Shown: one piece after another, positions 54,493-63,335 of the stretch
How the letters are laid out: each line of letters begins with the position of its first letter
Position numbering within the stretch: the first letter of the stretch is position 1
Origin: Myxococcus landrumus
GTDB lineage: Bacteria > Myxococcota > Myxococcia > Myxococcales > Myxococcaceae
Direction of reading: 5' to 3'
Assembly (NCBI RefSeq): GCF_017301635.1
Contig: NZ_CP071091.1
Coordinates: 9,106,501 to 9,170,500, forward strand
Length of the DNA: 64,000 bases
Notes under the pieces: model-generated
The model's database searches: none
What the model was told of the DNA's origin: nothing
The model's input: the letters and a program-made list of their open reading frames with translations, nothing else
Program-made: the position numbers and the translations under genes

Positions 54493-56124
54493 ATGCGCAA
54501 AGCCCGTACTTCGAGAGAGAAGGCCGCCGACGTCGCTGCACCCGTCGAGGCCGACGACAAGCCCCGTCGAAAGCGTGCGGCGGCGAAGACCGCCGATAGG
54601 GAAGAAAACGAGAAGCCGACCCGCTCACGCCGGACCCGGCGCGACGAGGACCTGGGGACGGAGGCCGAGCCGGAGACCGCCGAGGCGAGCGCCGAGGCCC
54701 CCCGTCCGGTGCTGACGCCGATTTCCCGTCCCGTCCGGGATGACGACCTCCAGGAGGCTCGCATTTCCGGTGAGGACACGTCGCCGGCCGCGTCGCTGCC
54801 GCCCGCGCCGGAGGCCCCCGAGGCTCCCTCCATCACCGAGGTGAGCCGCGATGGCGCCCCGATGCAGGTCATCAAGCTCAACGACCTGAAGCGGATGAAG
54901 ATCACGGACCTGTCCAAGATGGCCCATGACGTGGGCATCGAGGGCTACCAGGGTCTGAAGAAGCAGGACCTCATCTTCGCGCTCCTCGGCGGCATCGCGG
55001 ACAAGCGCTTCGAGGTCCACGCCGAAGGCGTGATGGAGCTGCTCAGCGACGGCTTCGGCTTCCTGCGCAGCGCGGACAGCGACTACCAGCCCAGCCCGGA
55101 CGACATCTACGTGTCCCCGTCGCAGGTGCGCCGCTTCAACCTGCGGCCCGGCGATACGGTGACGGGCCCCATCCGCCAGCCCCGCGAGGGCGAGCGCTTC
55201 TTCGCGCTCCAGAAGGTGGACAAGGTCAACTTCACGGACCCGATGTCGGACGCGGCGCGCGAGCGCATCCTGTTCGACAACCTCACGCCGCTCTACCCGA
55301 CGCGCAAGCTCAAGCTGGAGCATGAGTCGTCGGAGATGACCACGCGCATCATCGACATGTTCTGCCCCATCGGTCTGGGCCAGCGCTGCCTCATCGTGGC
55401 GCCTCCCAAGGCCGGCAAGACGGTGCTCCTGCAGAACATCGCGCACGCCATCAGCCGCAACCACCCGGACGTCTACCTCATCGTGCTGCTCGTCGACGAG
55501 CGCCCCGAGGAAGTGACGGACATGGAGCGCAGCGTGCGCGGCGAGGTGGTGTCTTCCACCTTCGACGAGCCCGCCACGCGCCACGTGCAGGTCGCGGAGA
55601 TGGTCATCGACAAGGCCAAGCGCCTGGTCGAGCAGAAGTACGACGTCTGCATCCTGCTGGACTCGATTACCCGTCTGGCGCGCGCCTACAACACGGTGGT
55701 GCCGGCCTCCGGAAAGATTCTCTCCGGCGGCGTGGACGCCAACGCGCTGCACAAGCCGAAGCGCTTCTTCGGCGCCGCGCGCAATATCGAGGAGGGCGGC
55801 TCGCTGACCATTATCGGCACGGCGCTCATCGACACCGGCAGCCGCATGGACGAAGTCATCTTCGAGGAGTTCAAGGGCACGGGTAACTCCGAAATCGTCC
55901 TGGACCGCAAGCTGATGGAGAAGCGCATCTTCCCGACGCTGGACATCAACAAGTCCGGTACGCGCAAGGAAGAGCTGCTCCTGTCGCCGGGCGACCTGGT
56001 GCGCATCACCGCACTGCGGCAGGTGCTCCACCCGTTCACGCCCATTGACGCCATGGAGTTCGTGCTTAAACACATGCGTCCGACGGCTTCGAACGCCGAC
56101 TTCCTCGGCTCGATGAACCGATAG
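54493..56124 (+). CDS. rho: Transcription termination factor Rho
   Basis: A 543-residue hexameric RNA helicase that ends transcription. The first 125 residues are a charged, disordered extension ([20 protein letters not shown], then Pro/Ala/Glu-rich), absent from the 419-residue E. coli protein. Then come the Rho N-terminal helices ([21 protein letters not shown]), the cold-shock-type primary RNA site ([20 protein letters not shown]), and the ATPase core with APPKAGKT and [13 protein letters not shown] plus the Q/R-loop regions. All catalytic elements are present. The Cys-rich lipoprotein gene follows after 29 bp. Confidence 0.96.
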   Translation: MRKARTSREKAADVAAPVEADDKPRRKRAAAKTADREENEKPTRSRRTRRDEDLGTEAEPETAEASAEAPRPVLTPISRPVRDDDLQEARISGEDTSPAASLPPAPEAPEAPSITEVSRDGAPMQVIKLNDLKRMKITDLSKMAHDVGIEGYQGLKKQDLIFALLGGIADKRFEVHAEGVMELLSDGFGFLRSADSDYQPSPDDIYVSPSQVRRFNLRPGDTVTGPIRQPREGERFFALQKVDKVNFTDPMSDAARERILFDNLTPLYPTRKLKLEHESSEMTTRIIDMFCPIGLGQRCLIVAPPKAGKTVLLQNIAHAISRNHPDVYLIVLLVDERPEEVTDMERSVRGEVVSSTFDEPATRHVQVAEMVIDKAKRLVEQKYDVCILLDSITRLARAYNTVVPASGKILSGGVDANALHKPKRFFGAARNIEEGGSLTIIGTALIDTGSRMDEVIFEEFKGTGNSEIVLDRKLMEKRIFPTLDINKSGTRKEELLLSPGDLVRITALRQVLHPFTPIDAMEFVLKHMRPTASNADFLGSMNR

Positions 56125-56153
56125 GCCACCTGCACTGGCCATAAGGAGGGTCC

Positions 56154-56468
56154 ATGTCCCGCCTCGCCGCTGTCCGGCTGTTCTCCCTTGTTGTCGGGGT
56201 GGCACTCGGAGCCGGGTGGGGTTGTGACGTGGACCCTGGAGGCCCGGGGGAGGACTCGCCCCCGGTGCTCTCCAATCGCACCTGTTACTCAGATGACGAT
56301 TGTGTCCCCGACGCGTGCTGCGGAGAGGGGACCGCCGTCACCCACGTGCAGGACGGCCCGAGCTGCGGAATCGTTCCCTGCTCGGGCGCCTGCCCCGACG
56401 GCACCATCGACTGCGGGCGCTGCTTGCCCTTCTGCCGGGGTGCCCGCTGCTCCGCCGCGTGTCGGTGA
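56154..56468 (+). CDS. Small Cys-rich lipoprotein
   Basis: A 104-residue protein with AAGGAGG before the ATG and a lipoprotein-like signal ending LGAGWGCDV. The mature part has about 14 Cys residues in closely spaced groups (CYSDDDCVPDACCGEG; CSGACPDGTIDCGRCLPFCRGARC), as in the disulfide-rich Dickkopf-like lipoproteins common in myxobacteria. Nothing suggests an enzymatic role. It probably shares the rho transcript. Confidence 0.7.
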   Translation: MSRLAAVRLFSLVVGVALGAGWGCDVDPGGPGEDSPPVLSNRTCYSDDDCVPDACCGEGTAVTHVQDGPSCGIVPCSGACPDGTIDCGRCLPFCRGARCSAACR

Positions 56469-56498
56469 CGGCGGCGCACGGACCTTCGGGCCTTCACA

Positions 56499-57740
56499 TC
56501 ACGCGGCCGGGGGAACGGTCCCGCTGGCGTTTGCCGCGGTGACTGCGTCCGGAGCGGGGAGCGACACCACGGACGGGGCCTGGGCCTTGAGGCGCGCGTA
56601 GTCGAAGCACGCCACGAGCATCGCGGTGACGGGGACGGCGAAGAGCGCGCCCATCAGGCCGAAGAGCCGCTCGCCCGCGATGAGGGAGAAGGCGACGATG
56701 ACCGGGTGGATGCGCGCGGCCTGCCCCATGATTTTGGGGTTGAGGAAGTAGGCCTCCACCGCGTGGATGCCGATGATCCACAGCAGGATGGCCACGCCCT
56801 TCTGGAAGCCGTCCGCCAGCGCGATGAGGACGATGGGCACCGAGCTGAGAATGGTGCCGAAGATGGGGATGAGGCTGAAGAACGTGGCGATGGTCGCCAG
56901 CAGGAAGGCGAACTTCACCCCGAAGAGCAGCAGGCCCACGAACGTCAGCGCGCCGTTGACGACGCAGATGGTGACCTGACCTCGCACGACGCCGGAGAGG
57001 GAGCGGTCGATGCGCTCGGCGAGCTGCCGCGCGTCGCGTGCATATTCGGGCGGGACGAGGGTGGCGCAGTACTGGCCGATGGCCTGACTGTCGATGGAGA
57101 AGAAGGCCGCCACCATCATGATGAAGAACATCATGAAGACGCCCGCGGCCACGCTGGCGACGATGCTGCGCGACACGTTGACGATGTCGCCCAGGTTCTC
57201 CTGAACCAGCGACGAGGCGCGCTTCACCGCGTCGCCCAGGAGCTTCTCCAGGTCGAGGGCCAGGCTGAAGTGGCCATTGCCCGCCGCGTCCGCACCCTCC
57301 AGCGCGCGGTTGGAGAGCGCCACGGGGATGCCGTGTTCGCTGAGCCAGGTCTCTCCGCGCTGCGCGAGCACTTCCATGTGCTCGGGCGTCAGCGTGTTCG
57401 CCAGCGTCACGACATCGCGGCTGACGCGCGCCATCTCCCGGTAGAGCTGGGGCACCAGCGCCACGAAGAAGAGATACACGCCGACGAAGAAGCCCGCGTA
57501 GATGAGCAGGATGGCGACCCACCGGGGCACGGTGCGTCCGGCGACCTTCACCCGGGTGATTCGCGCGACCAACGGCTGCACCAGGTACGCGATGAGCGCC
57601 GCGCCGGCGAACGGCATCACCACCGAGCGGAACGTCACCAGGGCCGCGGCCACGACGAGCCATAGCGCGCCCAGCACGAGCAAGCGCTTGCGGCGGTCAG
57701 TGATGGGCGTCGGAGGCGGGGCGTCCAGGGGCTGCGACAT
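56499..57740 (-). CDS. AI-2E-family (TqsA/PerM-type) transporter
   Basis: A 413-residue membrane protein of the AI-2E transporter superfamily with about eight helices. Diagnostic stretches are the amphipathic periplasmic region after helix 3 (residues 100-190) and the C-terminal motif IFGTILSSVPIVLIALADG followed by NPKIMGQAARIHPVIVAFSLIAGERLFGLMGALFAVPVTAML. The family includes AI-2 exporters and Na/H antiporters, so the substrate is open. It is single gene, convergent with the Cys-rich lipoprotein. Confidence 0.88.
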   Translation of the reverse strand: MSQPLDAPPPTPITDRRKRLLVLGALWLVVAAALVTFRSVVMPFAGAALIAYLVQPLVARITRVKVAGRTVPRWVAILLIYAGFFVGVYLFFVALVPQLYREMARVSRDVVTLANTLTPEHMEVLAQRGETWLSEHGIPVALSNRALEGADAAGNGHFSLALDLEKLLGDAVKRASSLVQENLGDIVNVSRSIVASVAAGVFMMFFIMMVAAFFSIDSQAIGQYCATLVPPEYARDARQLAERIDRSLSGVVRGQVTICVVNGALTFVGLLLFGVKFAFLLATIATFFSLIPIFGTILSSVPIVLIALADGFQKGVAILLWIIGIHAVEAYFLNPKIMGQAARIHPVIVAFSLIAGERLFGLMGALFAVPVTAMLVACFDYARLKAQAPSVVSLPAPDAVTAANASGTVPPAA

Positions 57741-58041
57741 GTCTCGGGCTTATGGCACGGTTCGCGCGCTGACAAGGGCACAGTCCTCCTCGCCCGTCTG
57801 CCCTTCGGACACGGAGGCGTCACGCATTCCGGAATGGTGGAAAGTTCGAGGTCCCAGTTTCAGCGGGCCCGGCGGAGGGGAGGCGGGGCACGTCACGCGG
57901 CTCGCGGTCCGTGGTGCCTGCGTTTGTCGATGGGCCCCGCGTGAGCCCGAGGCGTCGTGCCATCGCGGACGGGTGGCCCTCGGGAGGGGCGCTTCGTTCC
58001 ACGACAGGGCCCCGTCTCGCGCTCGACGTGGAGCGGAGGAC
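57741..58041. other. Intergenic region with a 12-bp palindrome, no gene
   Basis: About 300 bp between two minus-strand genes. I see no credible coding frame. A perfect palindrome CATTCCGGAATG at 57825-57836 could be an operator for the transporter gene downstream on the minus strand. Confidence 0.4.
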
Positions 58042-59307
58042 TCACGCACCCGGCAGCAAGAGCTTCGCCCGCATGCCTCGCCCGGGGTTGCGCTCGAACG
58101 TGAGCGCACCTCCGTGTTCTCGAGCCACGCTCCTTGCCATTGTCACGCCCAGGCCCGTGGCCTGTTCTTGCAGCGTGAAGAAGGGTGTGCTCACACGCCC
58201 GCCGAGTCTCGGAGGCATGTCGTGGCCTCCGTCCCCGATGAGGATGCTCACGCCGTTGGCCTCCCGTGTCGCGTGGGTCTCGATCTCGGCTCCGGGCGCG
58301 CAAGCCCCCACGGCATTGGCCAGCAAGTTGAAGAGGGCCTCTTCGAGTCGCTTCGGGTCGACGTTCGCCAGGAGCGGAGGGCCGTCCGTGGACACCACCA
58401 CATCGCGCTCCCGCGCTCGGGCCTCCAACGTCATTGAGGTCTGCAGGAGCAACCGCTGGATGTCGACGTTCTCGCGACGTGGCTCTACCTTGGGGCGCGA
58501 GAGGCTGAGGGAGTCCCAGAGAATGTCGTCGAGGCATGTGACTTCGCGCATCACCATGCTCAGGTGTTGGCGTACGCGCGAGCTGCGGGACGTCTCGGCA
58601 GCGAATTGCACGCGCGAGCGCACCGAGGCCATTTGGTTCTCGATGTCGCGCGCCACCTTTTCATCCACCGGCATGGGAGTGCGTGTGCGCGGCTCCGAGG
58701 CTTCGCGCGATTCCTGGCGGGCCATGTCGAGTTGTCGTGCTGTGTCCGCGTAGGCCCTCGTCAGCCCCGAGACTCCCTGATGGAGCAGCAGCGCGCAGGC
58801 TCCCGCGGCGCAGACCGTCATCGCCTCTACCCAGGGGGATTCGATGGGCGGAAAGGAGGATGAGGGCCAGAGCAACAGTCCTCCCAGGCTCGTCAGGAGC
58901 GTCCCCGTCGCGAGCGCACTCCGCCATGAGCGCCCGAAGGTGGCGTAGGCCACGACGGAAGGCACGAAGAGGAGCGAGAGAAACGGACTGCGCGCCCCGC
59001 CCGTCAACCCGCAGGCCACGGTGATGCCGACCCCGGTGAAGAGCAGCGAGCCCAACAGATACCGCTCGGTGATAGGGCGCGTCCGGAAGCGCAGCGCTTC
59101 GACAAGGAAGACACCGAGCATCACCGCTGCGCCCAGCAGCAGCGTGAGCGTCTGTTCACGCGGGGCTCCCGCGGCGTGAATCAGCCCCACCGTCAGCAGC
59201 ACCAGCGGGCCCATCACCAGAGGCCGCCGCACGAGGAAGGACGCACCCACCACGAGCAGCGGGGCTCGAGTGGCATCCAGTGCCGGGAGGTCTGGTGTGT
59301 CGCGCAT
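58042..59307 (-). CDS. Degenerate sensor histidine kinase
   Basis: A 421-residue membrane protein. About six helices span residues 15-190 with no periplasmic sensor domain. The dimerisation region then reads KVARDIENQMASV where active kinases have (L/V)AHE(I)xNPL: Arg220 replaces the phospho-acceptor His, and Pro is missing as well. The ATPase domain keeps an N-box (ALFNLLANAVGAC), a G1-like box (LIGDGGHDMPP) and a G2 region (ATGLGVTMARSVAREHGG). It may thus bind ATP but cannot autophosphorylate at the usual site. No response regulator gene is adjacent. Start 59307 gives a sensible N-terminus. Confidence 0.8.
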   Translation of the reverse strand: MRDTPDLPALDATRAPLLVVGASFLVRRPLVMGPLVLLTVGLIHAAGAPREQTLTLLLGAAVMLGVFLVEALRFRTRPITERYLLGSLLFTGVGITVACGLTGGARSPFLSLLFVPSVVAYATFGRSWRSALATGTLLTSLGGLLLWPSSSFPPIESPWVEAMTVCAAGACALLLHQGVSGLTRAYADTARQLDMARQESREASEPRTRTPMPVDEKVARDIENQMASVRSRVQFAAETSRSSRVRQHLSMVMREVTCLDDILWDSLSLSRPKVEPRRENVDIQRLLLQTSMTLEARARERDVVVSTDGPPLLANVDPKRLEEALFNLLANAVGACAPGAEIETHATREANGVSILIGDGGHDMPPRLGGRVSTPFFTLQEQATGLGVTMARSVAREHGGALTFERNPGRGMRAKLLLPGA

Positions 59308-59442
59308 GTTCCTCACTCTATGCAGTGCCCATCCACCCTGGATATGTCCACCCGCGAGGGGCAGGAACTCCAACAGGGGGCGATGGACCGACCTGAAAGC
59401 GCGAGAGGGCTTCGTGTCGCGCAAGCCCTTGGAGGGGCCCGC

Positions 59443-59731
59443 GATGTCATTCGTGCTCGATGCCTCCGTCTCGAGTCCTTCCCGGGTTCATCTTCGTGGA
59501 GGTGCCGTTGTGCATCCCGCTCACGCGTTGGGATGCGATTGCCGCCGTGCTGCGGTCGTGGCGACTGTTTCCGGCCGCGTGAGAGTTCTTGTGGATGCAG
59601 GTGCCTCGCGGCTGCCTCATTCATCAGGCGCTTCGGCCCATCACAGGCGTGGGAGAACTCCTCTCCGGAGACTCGACTCGCTCGCGCTGTTCATCCCGGA
59701 GAAGGCCGCGTGGCGCTCTGGGAGGGAGTGA
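59443..59731 (+). pseudogene. Decayed stretch with possible PIN-domain toxin remnant
   Basis: The 640-bp gap 59308-59951 has no intact gene. At 59443 an ATG with GGAGG eight bases ahead opens MSFVLDASVS, the typical beginning of a VapC-type PIN toxin, but the frame then loses any PIN features. In another frame, 59460-59582 encodes 40 residues with an ordinary protein look (FIFVEVPLCIPLTRWDAIAAV). Frame-shifted relics of one or more genes explain this best. Nothing identifiable lies between 59732 and 59951. Confidence 0.3.
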
Positions 59732-59951
59732 AATCCTGGCCGTGGTGGCGACGGCTCAGCGCACTCTTCCCGAAGGACGTCGCCTTGATGTCCATACAGG
59801 TGCCCTGTGCGCTGCTCCCGCGCTGCGTCGTTCCCGGCATCTCCACCCTCGTGCTCAGGTCCTGACGGCTCCCGAGGAGGAAGCCTCGGGAGCGACGGCT
59901 CGCGCACGATGATTCAAGCGGGGGCGACAGCACCCGATGGGCCGTGGACAT

Positions 59952-60410
59952 TCACGAGAGGAGGCTGGACTCCTGCCTCAACTTGGACTCCATCCGGTCC
60001 AGGATTTCGCGCATGTTCTTGCGCTTCACGCGCCCCTCGGTGGCCTCACCCAGTCCCAGCATCTGCTCGGTGAGCCAGCGCGACAGGAAGAGCAGCGACG
60101 TCCGGTCCGCCGGCGCGAGCCCGTGCTCGAGGTAGCGCTTGTTGCGCATGTAATCGTCATACGCATCCGTCTCGTGCCCGAGCTCCCAGCGCGTCAGCCG
60201 GAACGCCTCCGTGTACACGGCGGGGGCGGGGCGGGCGCTCGGCTCGGTGAAGAGGGCCGCGAAGGCTCCGCCCGTGTCCAGGTCCAGCTCGGACACAGGG
60301 GGCGGCCACTGCCGGAGGTCCTTGGTCAACAGCTTGGCCACCTCCTCGACGAAGTGGTCGAGGAGGGGAATGGGCTTCAAGTCGAAGAGATGGTCCCACC
60401 GCGAAGGCAT
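59952..60410 (-). CDS. Hypothetical 152-residue protein
   Basis: A soluble, mostly helical protein that I cannot assign. The N-terminus reads MPSRWDHLFDLKPIPLLDHFVEEVAKLL. The middle includes FRLTRWELGHETDAYDDYMRNKRYLEHG and the end is a charged helix (GRVKRKNMREILDRMESKLRQ). It follows the Asp-Gly-Gly lipoprotein gene after 11 bp on the same strand, so it is the third gene of the amidotransferase operon. Confidence 0.55.
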   Translation of the reverse strand: MPSRWDHLFDLKPIPLLDHFVEEVAKLLTKDLRQWPPPVSELDLDTGGAFAALFTEPSARPAPAVYTEAFRLTRWELGHETDAYDDYMRNKRYLEHGLAPADRTSLLFLSRWLTEQMLGLGEATEGRVKRKNMREILDRMESKLRQESSLLS

Positions 60411-60421
60411 GTGCGTGCTCC

Positions 60422-60949
60422 TCAGCGGCCCGCGTCGGGGTTTCGGGGGCCACCATCGGGGCTGCCCGCATCCGGCGTCCCGCCGTCCGTGGAGCCCCCA
60501 TCCGTTCCGCCGTCCGTGCCTCCGTCCGTCGTGCCCCCATCCCCTCCGCCGTTGAGGCAGCACGCGGGGACCTTCGTGAAGTACAGCGCGGCCTGGGAAC
60601 AGAAGGCACGGATGTCTCGGCGGTGCGCGCCGCAGCCCACCACGAAGCGTCCATCCTCACAGGTCGGCGCGGGGGCCGTCGCCGGGTCGCACACGCTCAG
60701 GCTCCGCGCGCACACGGCCCTGGAGCGATAGAAGCGCGAGTCGCTCCGGTCTCCCGGGACGACGGTGCACGTGGTGCCTTGGTCGCACTGCTGGAAGATG
60801 GCGCCGGTGGAGCAGGGGCCCACGGTGCAGGCCACCTCGCAGTTGAGCGCCTCCGACTTGTCACAGCGCGGGGCTTCGTCGCAGGGGTCCTCACTCGAGC
60901 ACGCGGAGAGGAGGAGGACGAGAAGGAGGGGAGACAGGTAACGCGACAA
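60422..60949 (-). CDS. Cys-rich lipoprotein with Asp-Gly-Gly-Thr tail
   Basis: A 175-residue lipoprotein: the signal ends LLLSACSS (lipobox). A domain with about 14 Cys follows (CDEAPRCDKSEALNCEVACTVGPC; CEDGRFVVGC), likely disulfide-bonded on the cell surface. The last 40 residues are DGGT repeats of the kind that often end myxobacterial surface lipoproteins. The gene lies 17 bp after the amidotransferase. The function is unknown. Confidence 0.7.
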   Translation of the reverse strand: MSRYLSPLLLVLLLSACSSEDPCDEAPRCDKSEALNCEVACTVGPCSTGAIFQQCDQGTTCTVVPGDRSDSRFYRSRAVCARSLSVCDPATAPAPTCEDGRFVVGCGAHRRDIRAFCSQAALYFTKVPACCLNGGGDGGTTDGGTDGGTDGGSTDGGTPDAGSPDGGPRNPDAGR

Positions 60950-60966
60950 GGGGGCCTCGGTGCGGG

Positions 60967-61704
60967 TCAGGTGAATCGCTCCAGGAAGTTCATCAGGATT
61001 TGGCGTCCGGCGGGAGTAGGTGCAAGCCCGGCGAGCAGTCGCGGAACGTGCTCTCCGGGTGTGACCCCCCGGGCCACGGCTTCCCGTTCCAGTCCCTCCC
61101 GCCTCGCGTGGATGACGGCGCGCAGGGCTTCCGGCGCGGCCTCCGGGTGGAACTGCACGCCCCGCACCTTCGCGCGGAACGCCAGCGCCTGCGCGGCGGT
61201 GTTGTCATTGCCCGCGAGCACCCGTGCATCCCCAGGCACCTGCGTGACGATGTCTTCATGCGTGGCCTGCGCGGCGAAGACGTCCGGCACGCCATCGAAC
61301 AGCGCATCACCTCGCCCCGCATCGGTGAGCCGCACCTCCACCGTGCCTGTCTCGCGCCCCATCGGATTGCGCGCCACCTCTCCGCCATAGGCGCGTGCGA
61401 GCAGTTGATGACCGAAGCACACGCCCAACACGGGCGTGCCTTTCTCGGCCACGTCCACCATGAAGTCGGAGACGCGTTCCATCCATGGCTCCAGCCGCGT
61501 CACCGACAACGGCGAGCCCGTCATCATCACCGCGTCATACGCGCGCGCATCCGGTGGCAGGGGCGCGTTGCGATGCACCGGGAGGATGTCGAAGCGATAT
61601 CCCTTCAGTCCGATGGTGGTCAGAAACCACTGCTCGTAGTCGCCCACCGCGAGACGTACGTGCTCCGCGGCCTCACCGGCTTTCAGCAACAGGACGTTCT
61701 TCAC
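60967..61704 (-). CDS. Class I glutamine amidotransferase
   Basis: A 245-residue GATase domain protein. The nucleophile Cys96 lies in GVCFGHQLLARA and the partner residues are His186 and Glu188 in VQFHPE, so the triad is intact. The oxyanion strand is VMMTGSPLSVT. It resembles GuaA-type stand-alone amidotransferases more than PuuD-type hydrolases. It has no synthetase domain, so it may hydrolyse gamma-glutamyl compounds. It is divergent from the aldehyde dehydrogenase and glutamine synthetase-like genes, a set that suggests gamma-glutamylated amine metabolism (inference). The GTG start is uncertain. Confidence 0.8.
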   Translation of the reverse strand: MKNVLLLKAGEAAEHVRLAVGDYEQWFLTTIGLKGYRFDILPVHRNAPLPPDARAYDAVMMTGSPLSVTRLEPWMERVSDFMVDVAEKGTPVLGVCFGHQLLARAYGGEVARNPMGRETGTVEVRLTDAGRGDALFDGVPDVFAAQATHEDIVTQVPGDARVLAGNDNTAAQALAFRAKVRGVQFHPEAAPEALRAVIHARREGLEREAVARGVTPGEHVPRLLAGLAPTPAGRQILMNFLERFT

Positions 61705-61813
61705 CGCCGCATGTTGCCGCGTCTGGACGTCATTCCTACCCTGTCGTGCCACCTGTGTTCGCTCCTGGCCAATCAGTCGTCTGGAACGCCCCCGTGTGCC
61801 CCGAGGAATCCCC

Positions 61814-63304
61814 ATGATAGATGCTCGTTCGCTCACCCCGCGCCTTCCCGCCTTGCGATTGCTCATCGACGGGCAGGGAGTGGAGCCGCTCGAGGGCGGC
61901 ACGCTGCCCGTGGTGAATCCGGCGACGGGGGAGAAGGTATGCGACGTGCCCAGCGCCGCCGCGGTGGATGTGGACCGCGCGGTGAAGTCGGCCCGGCGCG
62001 CGTTCGAGTCCGGACCGTGGAGCCGCATGTCCGCGCGCGAGCGAGGCAAGCTCATCCGCAAGCTGTCCGACATGCTGTGGCAACGTCGTGAGGAGTTCGC
62101 CCTCGTCGAGTCGCTCAACAACGGCAAGACCTTCCGCGACGCCGTCCGAGGCGATGTGGCTCCAGGCGCGGGCACCCTCGCGTACTTCGCGGACTGGGCG
62201 GACAAGATTCATGGCGAGGTGCTGCCCGTCGATGGGCCCTTCCACACCTACGTGCTCAAGGAGCCGGTGGGCGTCGCGGGCCTCATCGTCCCGTGGAACT
62301 ACCCCACCTGCATCCTGTGCTGGAAGCTGGGCCCGGCGCTCGCGGCCGGGTGCACGGTGGTGGTGAAACCGTCGGAGATGACGCCGCTCACGGCGATGAA
62401 GCTGGGCGAGCTCGCGCTGGAGGCGGGCTTCCCTCCTGGTGTCATCAACGTCGTCACCGGTTACGGCGACCCCGCGGGAGAAGCGCTCGCGCGGCATCCG
62501 GACGTGGACAAGATTTCCTTCACCGGCTCCGGCCGTACCGCGCGCCGGCTGATGCAGGCCTCGGCGAGCAGCAACCTGAAGAAGCTGACCCTGGAGCTGG
62601 GAGGCAAGAGCCCGCAGGTCATCTTCTCCGACGCGGACCTGGAGCGCGCGGTGGAGGCGTGCTTCTGGGGCATCTTCGGCAACAAGGGGGAGACGTGCAA
62701 CGCGGGCAGCCGCGTGCTCGTGCAGGACGGCATCTACGATGACTTCGTGGGCCGCCTGGTGGTGCGCGCGCGGCAGTTGCGCGTGGGAGACCCGCTGGAC
62801 CCGTCCACCGAGATGGGCGCGCAGGTGAGCCAGAAGCAGCTCGACACCATCCTGGGCTACGTCGAGAGCGGCCGTCAGCAGGGCGCCCACCTCCTCGCGG
62901 GCGGTGAGCGAGACACGGAGAACATCAAGGCCAAGGGCTTCTTCATGCGGCCCACCGTGTTCGGCGAGGTGAAGCCCGACATGAAGATTGCCCAGGAGGA
63001 AATCTTCGGCCCGGTGCTGAGCTGTCTGCGCTTCAAGGACGACGCGCAGGCGCTGGAGCTGGCCAATGGCACGCTCTACGGGCTGGCCGCCTCGCTGTGG
63101 ACGCGCGACGTGGCCAAGGCCCATGCGCTGGCTCGCAAGGTGAAGAGCGGCGTGGTGTGGATCAACTGCTTCAACGAGTTCGACGATGCCGCTCCGTTCG
63201 GCGGCTACAAGGAGTCCGGCTGGGGCCGTGATTTGTCGCACCACGCGCTGGAGGGCTACCTCCAGTGCAAGGCGGTGTGGACACGACTGCCGTCCGACGT
63301 CTGA
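61814..63304 (+). CDS. NAD(P)-dependent aldehyde dehydrogenase
   Basis: A 496-residue ALDH-superfamily enzyme. The cofactor region is VPWNYPTCILCWKLGPAL and FTGSG. The general base Glu261 lies in LELGGKSP and the catalytic Cys295 in KGETCNAGSR. The length is typical of PuuC/betaine-aldehyde-type members. The start at 61814 has GAGGA six bases upstream. It is followed by the glutamine synthetase-like gene, 31 bp away, so it probably oxidises an amino-aldehyde arising from a polyamine or similar amine. Confidence 0.93.
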   Translation: MIDARSLTPRLPALRLLIDGQGVEPLEGGTLPVVNPATGEKVCDVPSAAAVDVDRAVKSARRAFESGPWSRMSARERGKLIRKLSDMLWQRREEFALVESLNNGKTFRDAVRGDVAPGAGTLAYFADWADKIHGEVLPVDGPFHTYVLKEPVGVAGLIVPWNYPTCILCWKLGPALAAGCTVVVKPSEMTPLTAMKLGELALEAGFPPGVINVVTGYGDPAGEALARHPDVDKISFTGSGRTARRLMQASASSNLKKLTLELGGKSPQVIFSDADLERAVEACFWGIFGNKGETCNAGSRVLVQDGIYDDFVGRLVVRARQLRVGDPLDPSTEMGAQVSQKQLDTILGYVESGRQQGAHLLAGGERDTENIKAKGFFMRPTVFGEVKPDMKIAQEEIFGPVLSCLRFKDDAQALELANGTLYGLAASLWTRDVAKAHALARKVKSGVVWINCFNEFDDAAPFGGYKESGWGRDLSHHALEGYLQCKAVWTRLPSDV

Positions 63305-63335
63305 GCATTCCCTCACCCCAGGAAGGAAGGTCCCG

